Source of the DNA: JAXLRU01 sp046330935
Lineage (GTDB): Bacteria > Actinomycetota > Actinomycetes > Actinomycetales > Kineosporiaceae
NCBI GenBank assembly: GCA_046330935.1
Contig: JAXLRU010000002.1
Span: 496,001 to 560,000, forward strand
Length of the DNA stretch: 64,000 nt
Direction of reading: 5' to 3'
Positions 26,043 to 33,161 of the stretch are shown one piece after another. Numbering within the stretch: the first letter of the stretch is position 1; every line of letters starts with the position of its first letter. The notes under the pieces were generated by a model. That model was not told the origin of the DNA. It saw only the letters and a list, made by a program, of their open reading frames with translations, and searched no databases. Position numbers and translations under genes: made by a program.

Positions 26043-27443
26043 ATGCTCACCAGGCTGGAAGTCGACGGATTCAAAAACCTTGTCGACTTCTCCGTGGACC
26101 TCGGTCCTTTCACCTGCATCGCGGGTGAGAACGGCGTGGGTAAATCCAACCTCTTCGACGCGATCGAGTTCTTGGGCCTGCTTGCCGATCATTCTCTCGT
26201 GGATGCCGCCCAAAGGGTGCGCGGAGTTGATCAGGAACTCGGCGAGGACCCGGTCAACCTGTTCGCGGGTAGCGGTAGAAACCAACGCAGGGAAATGACG
26301 ATCGCAGCCGAAATGCTGGTGCCACCCATCGTGGTCGATGAGTTCGATCGCGAGGAGCGGCCTACCAGCACGTACCTACGGTATGAGGTCCAGCTCGCCC
26401 TCGTCCCCGCCGAAGGGCGGGAGAAGATGAGCCGATTGGTGTTGCAATCGGAATCCCTTACACCCATCACTCAAGCCGAAGCGCGACAGCGCTTGGTGAA
26501 ACCGCTAAGAACCCCTTCATTCAGGAACCATGCCGTCATTAACCGACGGAAAAGCGGACCCTATATCCGCACCTCGCACTCCGGGGAGACCCTCGCGATC
26601 TCGCTGCACCAGGACGGCGGGAGCCGGGGCCAGCCGCGGCTCGCCTCCGCCGGCCGAGCCCAGCAGACCGTCCTCAGCACCATCAGCAGTGCAGAGTGGC
26701 CCACAGCCATGGCCGCCCGACGAGAGATGCAGTCCTGGCGGAGATTGGCGCTCGAGCCGTCGGCCATGCGCACCCCCGATCGTTACCGAGGGCCCCGGAC
26801 CATGAGCAGCACAGGGGCCCACCTCACCGCAGCCCTGCACCGCCTCTCCACGGAGGAATCGTCCGGAGACGTCCTCGCCCGGGTCACCACCTTGCTCGAC
26901 AGGCTCGGCGGCCTACAGGTCGACCGGATCCGGATCGACGAGGACGACGCGAGGCAGCAGTTCTCGCTGGCCCTCGTTGAGAGGGGCGGCCTGGTGGTGC
27001 CGGCGAGGAACCTGTCCGAAGGCACCCTGCGCTTCCTGGCTGTGTGTGTTCTTCTAGAGGATCCAAGCGTCGAGGGCTTGATCTGCCTCGAAGAACCGGA
27101 AAATGGCATTCACCCGGCGAACGTGCCGGCCATGGTGGAGCTCGTTCAACGGCTGGCTTTGGACGCTCAGGAGCCGCTCGGCGCCGACAACCCTCTGCGA
27201 CAAGTGTTGATCAATACGCATTCACCCTTCGTCGTACAGACCGTCGGGGCGAACAGCCTCCTCTTCGCGACGAGAATTCGAGACCGACAGCAGCCGGGCC
27301 GACACCGCTTTTCACTGGTACCCATGTCCGGGTCGTGGCGTGACGACGCCGATGCGGAGCGGGTCATGACGAAGGCTGATGTCCTTCCCTATCTGGCGGG
27401 CGCCCCGGACGCGCAGCTCTCGCTGACGACTCGTAGCGCATGA
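26043..27443 (+). CDS. ABC/OLD-type AAA ATPase of a two-gene putative defence module
   Basis: The 466-residue protein has an ABC-type ATPase split by a long insertion. Walker A GENGVGKSN is at residues 28-36, a signature-like LSEGTLRF at 324-331, Walker B GLICLEEPE at 345-353 and the switch THSPF at 392-396. This is the AAA_21/OLD/RecF-like layout used by many phage-defence ATPases. GGAAGGA precedes the ATG. The next gene overlaps as ATGA and encodes a TOPRIM-like protein, recalling ATPase-TOPRIM pairs such as OLD, AbiL and PARIS. Codon use is less G/C-biased than in neighbouring genes, suggesting transfer. A defensive role is inference from architecture and location. Confidence 0.75.
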   Translation: MLTRLEVDGFKNLVDFSVDLGPFTCIAGENGVGKSNLFDAIEFLGLLADHSLVDAAQRVRGVDQELGEDPVNLFAGSGRNQRREMTIAAEMLVPPIVVDEFDREERPTSTYLRYEVQLALVPAEGREKMSRLVLQSESLTPITQAEARQRLVKPLRTPSFRNHAVINRRKSGPYIRTSHSGETLAISLHQDGGSRGQPRLASAGRAQQTVLSTISSAEWPTAMAARREMQSWRRLALEPSAMRTPDRYRGPRTMSSTGAHLTAALHRLSTEESSGDVLARVTTLLDRLGGLQVDRIRIDEDDARQQFSLALVERGGLVVPARNLSEGTLRFLAVCVLLEDPSVEGLICLEEPENGIHPANVPAMVELVQRLALDAQEPLGADNPLRQVLINTHSPFVVQTVGANSLLFATRIRDRQQPGRHRFSLVPMSGSWRDDADAERVMTKADVLPYLAGAPDAQLSLTTRSA

Positions 27444-28084
27444 GCGTCTTGCGCGGGCTGCTCGTCTACGAGGGGTCGAGCGATCGCCCCCTCGCAGACC
27501 ATGTGGAGACCATCGCCGCCGCGAGCGGGGTCGACCTGGAAGTTGCGGCGCCAGACCTCTCGCTGCTGCCGCAGCCTCCCGGACATGTCCTGCGCGACAA
27601 GCTGAGCGCTGCCCTGCAACTCATGGACAGCAGGTGCGACGTCGTCTTCGTTCACCGAGACCAAGACAACCAGCAATGGCACCATCGGGCGTTGGAGATC
27701 GCGGACGCCGTGGCGGAGGTCTGCCCAGGCTTGCCTCACGCGTGTGTGGTTCCCGTCACCATGACGGAAGCATGGCTGCTTCTGGACGAGGCAAGCATTC
27801 GCGAGGTGGCGGGGAACCCGCGAGGGAGAACTCCACTGGGTCTGCCCAAGCTCCGGGAGGTCGAGAAGGTTCGCGACCCCAAGGCGCTGCTGAAGTGTGC
27901 GCTGGTTGCGGCTGCTGAGCACTCGGGGCGGCGCCGCATCCAGTTTCAGCAAGACTTCCCGATTCACCGACGTCAGCTCCTCGAGCGACTGGACCCTTCC
28001 GGCCCGGTCCGCGAGCTTCCCTCCTGGATCCGCTTTCAGAGCGAGGTTCTCACCGCGGTCGCTGGCTGGGAGCTCCATCGTTGA
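27440..28084 (+). CDS. DUF4276 family TOPRIM-like protein
   Basis: The 214-residue protein begins with a strand and acidic site (LLVYEGSSD, Glu11 and Asp15). It continues with VVFVHRDQDN (Asp74, Asp76) and TEAWLL (109-114), the order of conserved sites in DUF4276, which I recall as TOPRIM-related. In such folds Glu and D-x-D bind metal for nuclease chemistry. It overlaps the ATPase gene and is presumably the effector or nuclease subunit of that pair. No function is established for this exact combination to my knowledge. Base composition is again lower in G+C than the surroundings, and an IS remnant begins 16 bases after the stop. Confidence 0.7.
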   Translation: MSVLRGLLVYEGSSDRPLADHVETIAAASGVDLEVAAPDLSLLPQPPGHVLRDKLSAALQLMDSRCDVVFVHRDQDNQQWHHRALEIADAVAEVCPGLPHACVVPVTMTEAWLLLDEASIREVAGNPRGRTPLGLPKLREVEKVRDPKALLKCALVAAAEHSGRRRIQFQQDFPIHRRQLLERLDPSGPVRELPSWIRFQSEVLTAVAGWELHR

Positions 28085-28100
28085 CCAGGGCCGTAACCGC

Positions 28101-28662
28101 CTCTTCACAGTTGAGCGTGTGGCTGCCGGGGTAGTGGTGGTTCGGCCGCCGCATGGTTCCAGGAGCGAGCGGGCGATGTAGCGGGTGAGGTTGCGGAAGC
28201 CGAGGGCGGTGCCGCGGAAGTGTTCGGGGCTTCCGTTGATGGCCTCGGTGGTGCCGTTGCTGGTGCCCGGTCGGTCGCATGGGGCAGGACGTCACCGCGC
28301 GTTCTTGAGGGTCCGGCCGAGCGCGGCGACCTCGGGGAGGGCGGCGGGGACGGCGGAGCTGATCGAGGCGATCAGCTTCAGCCCTCGGTGATCGCCCGGC
28401 AGGCCAGGACCGCCCGCTTCAGGCTCAGGTGTGGCCCACGACCCGCAGGTCGAGCCCGCCCAGGCCGGTGAGGGTGGCCAGGTTTGTGACAGTGAAGGTG
28501 GCGTCGTGCACGTCGAGTTCTTCGGGCGGGGTTGTGTGAGAGCTCACATGATTGGAAGACCGCGACACCACCACGGATTGCCACGCCGTGACCACCTGCC
28601 CCGGACCCACCCCACGCGACCCCATGATGCGTCAGGGCTACACCCACATCTGTGAAAGGCAC
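28101..28662 (-). mobile_element. Internally deleted ISL3-type insertion sequence (non-autonomous remnant)
   Basis: Two related ends face each other: CTCTTCACAGTTGAGCGTG at the left (28101-28119) and, read inward on the other strand, CTTTCACAGATGTGGGTG near 28642-28659. They agree at 13 of 16 positions from TTCACAG on. Between them lie only the two extremities of an ISL3-family transposase. GTAACCGC (28093-28100) and GTGACCGC (28663-28670) flank the ends as a possible imperfect 8-bp target duplication. ISL3 elements do make 8-bp duplications, but the right boundary is uncertain by a few bases. Confidence 0.65.
28125..28525 (-). pseudogene. ISL3-family transposase, N- and C-terminal pieces joined by a large deletion
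   Basis: On the minus strand the N-terminal piece reads about ATLTGLGGLDLRVVGH and RAVLACRAITEG (near 28380-28490). It passes directly into the C-terminal catalytic part: LIASISSAVPAALPEVAALG, then TSNGTTEAINGS and TALGFRNLTRYIARSLLE (28150-28380). Normally some 300 residues, including most of the DDE catalytic core, separate these parts. A stop and frame changes also occur near RTLKNAR. It cannot encode an active transposase. Confidence 0.72.
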
Positions 28663-28726
28663 GTGACCGCCACCGCCTGGCTCGCCGAAACGGACACAAC
28701 CGCGGGTGGTCACCGTGGGGTGAGGG

Positions 28727-29698
28727 TCAGGCCGCCCGGCCCGTGAACGCCAGCAGGCGGTCCAGCGGCGGGGCGTCGTCGGCGATCGGCAGGGCCTCGT
28801 CGAAGCCGGCGGTGACCCGCAGGTCGGGGTTGATCACCTGGTGGGCGAGCCCGAGCACGTACGCGGCGACCTCGTCGGAGACGAGCACCTTGCGGCCGAG
28901 AGCGGCGGCGAAGTCCCAGGCGTGCACGAGGAACTCCAGCGACATGATCCCGGCGATGACGGGCGCGGGATGCTCGGCGCCGCCCGCCAGGACGGTGCCG
29001 TCCAGGCCGCGCGCCGTCCACGCCTCCACCGCCTGACGCCCGATGTCGGCGACCCGAGCCTCGAGGGTGCCCTCGGTCGCGGTGGTGAACGTTGCCCCGG
29101 CGAACGTCGTCAGACCCCGCATCGACTCCACGACGTGCGCCTCGAGCTCCGCCACGGTGAAGTCGCGGCAGGCCGTCTGCAGGCCCGCCGCCTCGGGCCC
29201 GATGTCGCGCAGGACGTGCTGCAGGACGGCAAGGGTGGCGCTCGCCGAGGTCAGCGGCGTGAGGACGGCAGGCGCGGCCACCCACTCGTCGGGGCCCGCG
29301 TCACCCGTCGCGGCGGCCAGCCGGAGCCGGTCGAGGAAGTGCGACCAGCCCTCCAGATGCCCCGCGTCCTTCGCGGGATCGTCGAGGGGGGTGCGGTGCT
29401 CGAGCCGCACCAGGGTGCCGCCCTCGGCCGGTTCGAGCGTGAGGACCACCGTGTCGCGCGAGGCGTCCGAAGCGTGCTCCCAGGCGAAGTCGAGGACGAG
29501 ACGGCGGCCCGGCTCCACCTCGACGACGGTGCCGGAGGCCGCGGCCATCGGGGTCAGGGCCCAGCGGAAGCGCCCGCCGGCGTGCAGCTCCAGCCGTGCA
29601 GTGACGGCGAGCCAGCGGCGCAGGCGCTCGGGCTCCGTGACGAGGGCGAACGCCTCCTCGGGCGGCACGGGCAGCAGGACGGTCTTCTCCATGGCCAT
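28727..29698 (-). CDS. SRPBCC (AHSA1) domain fused to a TIGR03086 mycothiol-type metal-binding domain
   Basis: The 323-residue protein has an N-terminal AHSA1/SRPBCC ligand-binding fold (about 1-150: VLLPVPPEEAFALVTEPERLRRW ... EGWSHFLDRLR). A C-terminal DinB-like helical domain (about 155-323) is of the TIGR03086 / maleylpyruvate isomerase N type, with FTVAELEAHVVESMRGL and EFLVHAWDFAAALG supplying the metal-binding His residues. The second family is tied to mycothiol-dependent chemistry in actinobacteria. The gene starts one base inside the stop of the ArsR-type regulator (TGATG), the usual ArsR-SRPBCC pairing. The substrate is unknown. Confidence 0.8.
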   Translation of the reverse strand: MAMEKTVLLPVPPEEAFALVTEPERLRRWLAVTARLELHAGGRFRWALTPMAAASGTVVEVEPGRRLVLDFAWEHASDASRDTVVLTLEPAEGGTLVRLEHRTPLDDPAKDAGHLEGWSHFLDRLRLAAATGDAGPDEWVAAPAVLTPLTSASATLAVLQHVLRDIGPEAAGLQTACRDFTVAELEAHVVESMRGLTTFAGATFTTATEGTLEARVADIGRQAVEAWTARGLDGTVLAGGAEHPAPVIAGIMSLEFLVHAWDFAAALGRKVLVSDEVAAYVLGLAHQVINPDLRVTAGFDEALPIADDAPPLDRLLAFTGRAA

Positions 29699-30018
29699 CA
29701 GGAAGGCTCCTCGGATCGTGGGGTGGCGCGGCGGGCGGCGTCGTCCGCGAGCAGGGCGAGTTCGGTGTTCCAGAAGCGGTCGATCTCGGCGCGGAGCACG
29801 GCGATGCCCTCCGGGACGAGGCTGTAGCGGCGCTGCCGCCCGTCCTTGCAGGCCGTGACCAGCCCGGCCTCGGCGAGGACGCCGAGGTGCTGGGAGATCG
29901 CCGAGCGGGTGACCGGGAACTCCTCGGCGAGCTCGGTGACCGTCCTCGACCCGCCCGCCAGCAGGTGCAGCAGCCGGCGCCTCGTCGGTTCCGCGGCGGC
30001 GGAGAAGGCGTCGACCAC
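29698..30018 (-). CDS. ArsR-family transcriptional regulator
   Basis: The 106-residue winged helix protein has the helix-turn-helix TVTELAEEFPVTRSAISQHLGVLAEAGLV at residues about 27-55 and the wing QRRYSLVPEG. It lacks the metal-binding Cys motifs of classic ArsR/SmtB and belongs to the SRPBCC-associated branch. It begins with GTG at 30018 and is coupled to the downstream fusion gene. The palindrome eight bases beyond its start is the likely autoregulatory operator. Confidence 0.85.
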   Translation of the reverse strand: MVDAFSAAAEPTRRRLLHLLAGGSRTVTELAEEFPVTRSAISQHLGVLAEAGLVTACKDGRQRRYSLVPEGIAVLRAEIDRFWNTELALLADDAARRATPRSEEPS

Positions 30019-30021
30019 GCC

Positions 30022-30047
30022 AACACGTTAGCCGTCACTAACGCGTT
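30022..30047. promoter_or_regulatory. Probable ArsR operator
   Basis: AACACGTTAG (30022-30031) and CTAACGCGTT (30038-30047) form an inverted repeat with nine of ten positions matched and a six-base centre. It lies immediately upstream of the regulator start, overlapping where its promoter must be. Confidence 0.6.
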
Positions 30048-30361
30048 TTGCGAGAGGGAGGTTCTTGCGATCGCACTCTCGCGATCCACTTCGGGGTTCT
30101 GGCATCCTGGTCTGCTGCCCACCCGGGGCGGACTCGACCCCAGGGGGTGCTCCGTGATCCGCGACGTCGGCCACTAGCCGCTCCCCGCCATACCCGCAGC
30201 AGCCCGGCGGCTGGGGGCAGGCGGGTGCTGCGACACGCGGAGGAGGGGACGTGTCGCAGCACCCTCGTGCGCCCAGCCGCTTCCAGTGCGGCTGCCGGGG
30301 CAGCCCGTTCGGCCAGAAAGCGGGGTGCCGATCGAGCGGCCCACGCGACAGGATCGGCACC
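30048..30361. other. Long divergent intergenic region
   Basis: It holds a second short inverted repeat, GCGAGAG (30050-30056) and CTCTCGC (30076-30082), which may belong to the ArsR operon promoter. It also holds the large hairpin described separately at 30223. A continuous frame from GTG 30251 runs into the transporter gene. No other gene seen. Confidence 0.35.
30223..30264. promoter_or_regulatory. 15-bp perfect hairpin with a Shine-Dalgarno-like loop
   Basis: GGGTGCTGCGACACG (30223-30237) pairs perfectly with CGTGTCGCAGCACCC (30250-30264). The 12-base loop is CGGAGGAGGGGA. A GTG (30251) inside the right arm is in frame with the transporter gene 37 codons downstream. It could terminate incoming transcription or control translation of the transporter leader. 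Confidence 0.5.
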
Positions 30362-31639
30362 ATGCTCGAGACCACCGACGCCCCGCCCGCGGTCGACGCG
30401 GTCCAGCAGCGCACGATCCGGACGCTGCTGGCCAGCCAGACGCTGGCGAGCGTCGGCAGCTCGGCGGGGTTCGCCGTCTCGTCGCTGGCCGCGACCACGC
30501 TGGCGCCCGGCGCCGGATCGGCCGGGGTGGCGCAGGGGCTCAGCATGGTCGGGACGGTGATCGCGACCAGCCTGCTCTCGCGGCTGACCGCGGCGCGCGG
30601 ACGCCGGCCGGGGCTGGCCGCCGGATACGTCGCCGCCGGAGCGGGCGCGGCCCTGTGCGGGCTGGCGCTGCAGGCCGGCTGGTTCGCGGTGTTCCTCGCG
30701 GGGTCGGTGCTGTTCGGGACGGCGTCCGCCGCCGGGTTCCAGTCGCGGTTCGCCGCCAGCGACCTCGCGCCGCCCGGGCAGGCGGCCAAGGGCATCTCCC
30801 TCGTGCTGTGGATGTCGACGATCGGCGCGATCATCGGCCCGAACACCGTGGCGATCGGCGACGCCGTGGAGGGGGCGACGCACGTCAGCGGCCTCGTCAT
30901 CGCTTACCTCGCGTCAGCGACAGGGTTCGGGTTCGCCTGCGCCGTGGTGGTCGGCCTGCTCCGGCCCGACCCGCTGCTCGAGGCACGCCGCCGGGCCGCC
31001 GCGGGCCCGCCGTCGACTCCGGCGCCCGCCGACACCACGGCGTCCACGAGTGCGGCACCGCGCCGGTCCCTGCGAGCCGGGCTCGCGGCCGTCCGCGCGT
31101 CGGCCCCCGCGCGGTACGCGCTGGCCACCAGCGTGATCGCCCACGCCACGATGGTCGGCGTCATGACCTGGACGCCCGTGCACCTCGCGCACGCGAGCAG
31201 CCACACGGTGATCGGGCTGGTCTTCAGCGTCCACATGCTCGGCATGTACGCGTTCTCGCCGCTGTTCGGGCGCGCCTCGGCCCGCTGGGGCGGCACCCGC
31301 ACGATCACCGCAGGGCTCCTCACGCTCGTCGCGAGCCTGCTGCTGGGCTGGGGATCGGCGCCGTCCGACCACGCCCGGGTCGGGCTCGCCCTGCTGCTGC
31401 TCGGACTCGGCTGGTCGCAGGCGTTCATCACCGCGTCAGGGGTGTTCTCCGACCACATCGCCGTCGAGGACCGCCCCGCCGCGCAGGGCCTGCTCGACGC
31501 CTGCATCTGGACCGGCAGCGGCGTCGCCATGGGGGTCGGCGGCTGGGTCACCGGCACCTGGAGCTACGGCACGCTGTGCGCCTGCGCGCTCGTCATCGTC
31601 GTCCCGACCACGCTGTGGAGCCTCGCCCGCGTCCGCTGA
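30362..31639 (+). CDS. Major facilitator superfamily transporter
   Basis: The 425-residue protein has twelve hydrophobic segments in two halves joined by a Pro/Ala-rich cytoplasmic loop (about residues 200-235). Loop 2-3 carries LTAARGRRPG, the basic MFS motif A, and the second half starts ASAPARYALATSVIAHATMVG. It resembles uncharacterised actinobacterial drug or metabolite exporters. The ATG 30362 is preceded by AGGATCGG. An in-frame GTG at 30251 with a strong GGAGG would add 37 residues. It ends before a bidirectional terminator shared with the convergent gene. Confidence 0.8.
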   Translation: MLETTDAPPAVDAVQQRTIRTLLASQTLASVGSSAGFAVSSLAATTLAPGAGSAGVAQGLSMVGTVIATSLLSRLTAARGRRPGLAAGYVAAGAGAALCGLALQAGWFAVFLAGSVLFGTASAAGFQSRFAASDLAPPGQAAKGISLVLWMSTIGAIIGPNTVAIGDAVEGATHVSGLVIAYLASATGFGFACAVVVGLLRPDPLLEARRRAAAGPPSTPAPADTTASTSAAPRRSLRAGLAAVRASAPARYALATSVIAHATMVGVMTWTPVHLAHASSHTVIGLVFSVHMLGMYAFSPLFGRASARWGGTRTITAGLLTLVASLLLGWGSAPSDHARVGLALLLLGLGWSQAFITASGVFSDHIAVEDRPAAQGLLDACIWTGSGVAMGVGGWVTGTWSYGTLCACALVIVVPTTLWSLARVR

Positions 31640-31648
31640 CGCGCCGAA

Positions 31649-31685
31649 GGGCCCGGCGGCGGGGCCCTCCCCCACCGCCGGGCCC
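31649..31685. terminator. Bidirectional terminator between transporter and truncated metalloprotease genes
   Basis: GGGCCCGGCGG (31649-31659) and CCGCCGGGCCC (31675-31685) form a perfect 11-bp stem with a 15-base loop between the two convergent stops. The arms are identical to those of the terminator at 33114-33150. Confidence 0.75.
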
Positions 31686-31696
31686 GTCGACACCGT

Positions 31697-32506
31697 TCAG
31701 CGGGTGTACGTCACGCCCGGGAAGTCGACCCGCGCCTGCTGGAGCTGCGCGTCCCACTCCGGCGTCCAGCCGAACGCGGCCTCCGCGATCGGCCGCACGT
31801 CCACGCCGGCCGCACCGCTCCAGAAGTGCACGAACTCGCCCCACGTGAGGTCGCGCCGGTACTCGTTGTCGAGCTGGTGGAAGTTCTTCGACAGCAGGTC
31901 GAAGTACCGCACGAGGGTCTGCGTGCCCCCGTGGTCGCGGTAGATGGGCAGGAAGAAGTCGCGGAACCAGTGGGCACCCGCCACCGGGTAGTCGTCCTCG
32001 GTGGCCAGCTTCTCCTCGAGCCACTGCTGGGCGTCCGCGTCGTCGCCCAGACCCTTGAACACGTCGTACTGGAAGATCTCGGCCCACTTGCTGTCGCCCC
32101 ACAGGCCGAACGCCGGCGAGCCGTGCACGCCCGAGCCGTACCCCTCGACGACGTGACCCATCTCGTGAGTGAGCACCACTCGGTTGCGGTAGGTCTCGCG
32201 CCAGCCGTCGCCGTCCACGTCGATCAGCAGCCGGTACTTGGTCTCGTCGTCGGCGAGGTTGCGCGCGGTGCCGCCGCTGCCCGGCCCGTCGTGCAGCGTC
32301 ACGAACAGCCGCTGCCCGGACAGGAACGGGTAGGTGCGCGCGATGTACTGCCAGGCCCGGGTCGAGTAGTCCCGGGCGAAGGTCAGGTCGTTGCTCGCCA
32401 GGCCCTCGTCACGGTAGGTCACGACGTCGGGGCCGACGCTGTTGAGGTACATCAACTCGTTGGCCGTGTCGCCGCGGTGGAAGAGCTCCATCCACGTCTG
32501 CTCGGG
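31697..32506 (-). pseudogene. N-terminally truncated paralogue of the secreted HExxH metalloprotease
   Basis: The minus-strand frame encodes only the catalytic region (about 265 residues from TWMELFHRGDTANELM to VDFPGVTYTR), with the zinc motif LTHEMGHVVE. It is clearly homologous to the C-terminal part of the protein at 33162-34796: both share TYPFL, GLWGDSKWAEIFQYDV and FVHFWSGAAGV. It has no signal peptide, F5/8 or fibronectin domain, and homology stops at about 32506, where a WD40 fragment on the other strand begins. The in-frame ATG at 32491 lacks a ribosome site. A cytoplasmic product cannot be excluded, but loss of export suggests a dead copy. Confidence 0.65.
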
Positions 32507-32508
32507 GG

Positions 32509-33099
32509 CTGGCGGGCGGCGACGACGGCGAGCTGTGGCGTTGGACGTGGCGGGCCCGGGCGGCGGGGACGCGGTGGGCCGTCCACCCTGGCGGGATCTG
32601 GGCGCTGACCGTGGTCGGGGGACGGCACGGGCCGGTCGTCGCCACGGCGGGCGCGGACGGCACGGTCCGGTTGTGGGCCGAGGACGGCACCCCGCGAGGT
32701 CGGCCCCTGTGCGGTCACCAGGATCAGGTCGCCACGATCGCGGCGGTGACCTCGGCGGCGGGGCACGTCCTCCTGCTGTCCGGAGGCCACGACGGGACCC
32801 TGCGGTTGTGGGACCCGGAGGACGGCAGCCTGCGGCACACGGTGCCTCTGGGTGACGCCGTCCACGCGCTCGCGCAGCAGGCCCCCGACCCGGGCTCGCG
32901 CCGCCGGACCGGGGGCGGGGCGACGGTGACGGTCGGGGTGGCCGGCGGGGTCGTGAGCGTGGACCTGCACGCGGCCCTGTTCGACGGGGGGGTCCCGCAG
33001 GGGCGTGGCGCGGAGGTGGCCGTGGTCCGCACGAGCACCGCCATGGGGCGCACCGTCCGGCTCCCGCACACGGCGGGCGCCGTGAGGACCCCGTCGTGA
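32509..33099 (+). pseudogene. C-terminal fragment of a WD40-repeat protein
   Basis: The plus-strand frame from about 32509 reads AGGDDGELWRW, then ATAGADGTVRLWAEDG, LCGHQDQVATIAAV, LSGGHDGTLRLWDPEDG and a degenerate final blade, ending at TGA 33097-33099. These are WD40 propeller repeats (G-x-x-D-G-x-x-x-x-W). Only about three blades exist and no start codon with a ribosome site precedes them. GTG 32611 lies inside a repeat. The fragment begins within three bases of the point where the opposing metalloprotease copy loses homology. Confidence 0.65.
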
Positions 33100-33113
33100 G
33101 CGTGGGCGCACGG

Positions 33114-33150
33114 GGGCCCGGCGGTGGGGCTGCCCCCCCCCGCCGGGCCC
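33114..33150. terminator. Bidirectional terminator between WD40 fragment and metalloprotease gene
   Basis: GGGCCCGGCGG (33114-33124) and CCGCCGGGCCC (33140-33150) make a perfect 11-bp stem downstream of both converging stops. It duplicates the stem at 31649-31685. Confidence 0.75.
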
Positions 33151-33161
33151 GCCGGGACTGA

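Noticed and set aside
28535..28548. TGTGA-N4-TCACA resembling a CRP/FNR site
   Set aside because: The centre is four bases instead of six and it lies inside the IS remnant next to no intact gene.
32611..33099. WD40 region as an intact small gene from GTG 32611
   Set aside because: The GTG is inside a repeat unit, there is no ribosome site, and repeat sequence continues upstream to the rearrangement point.
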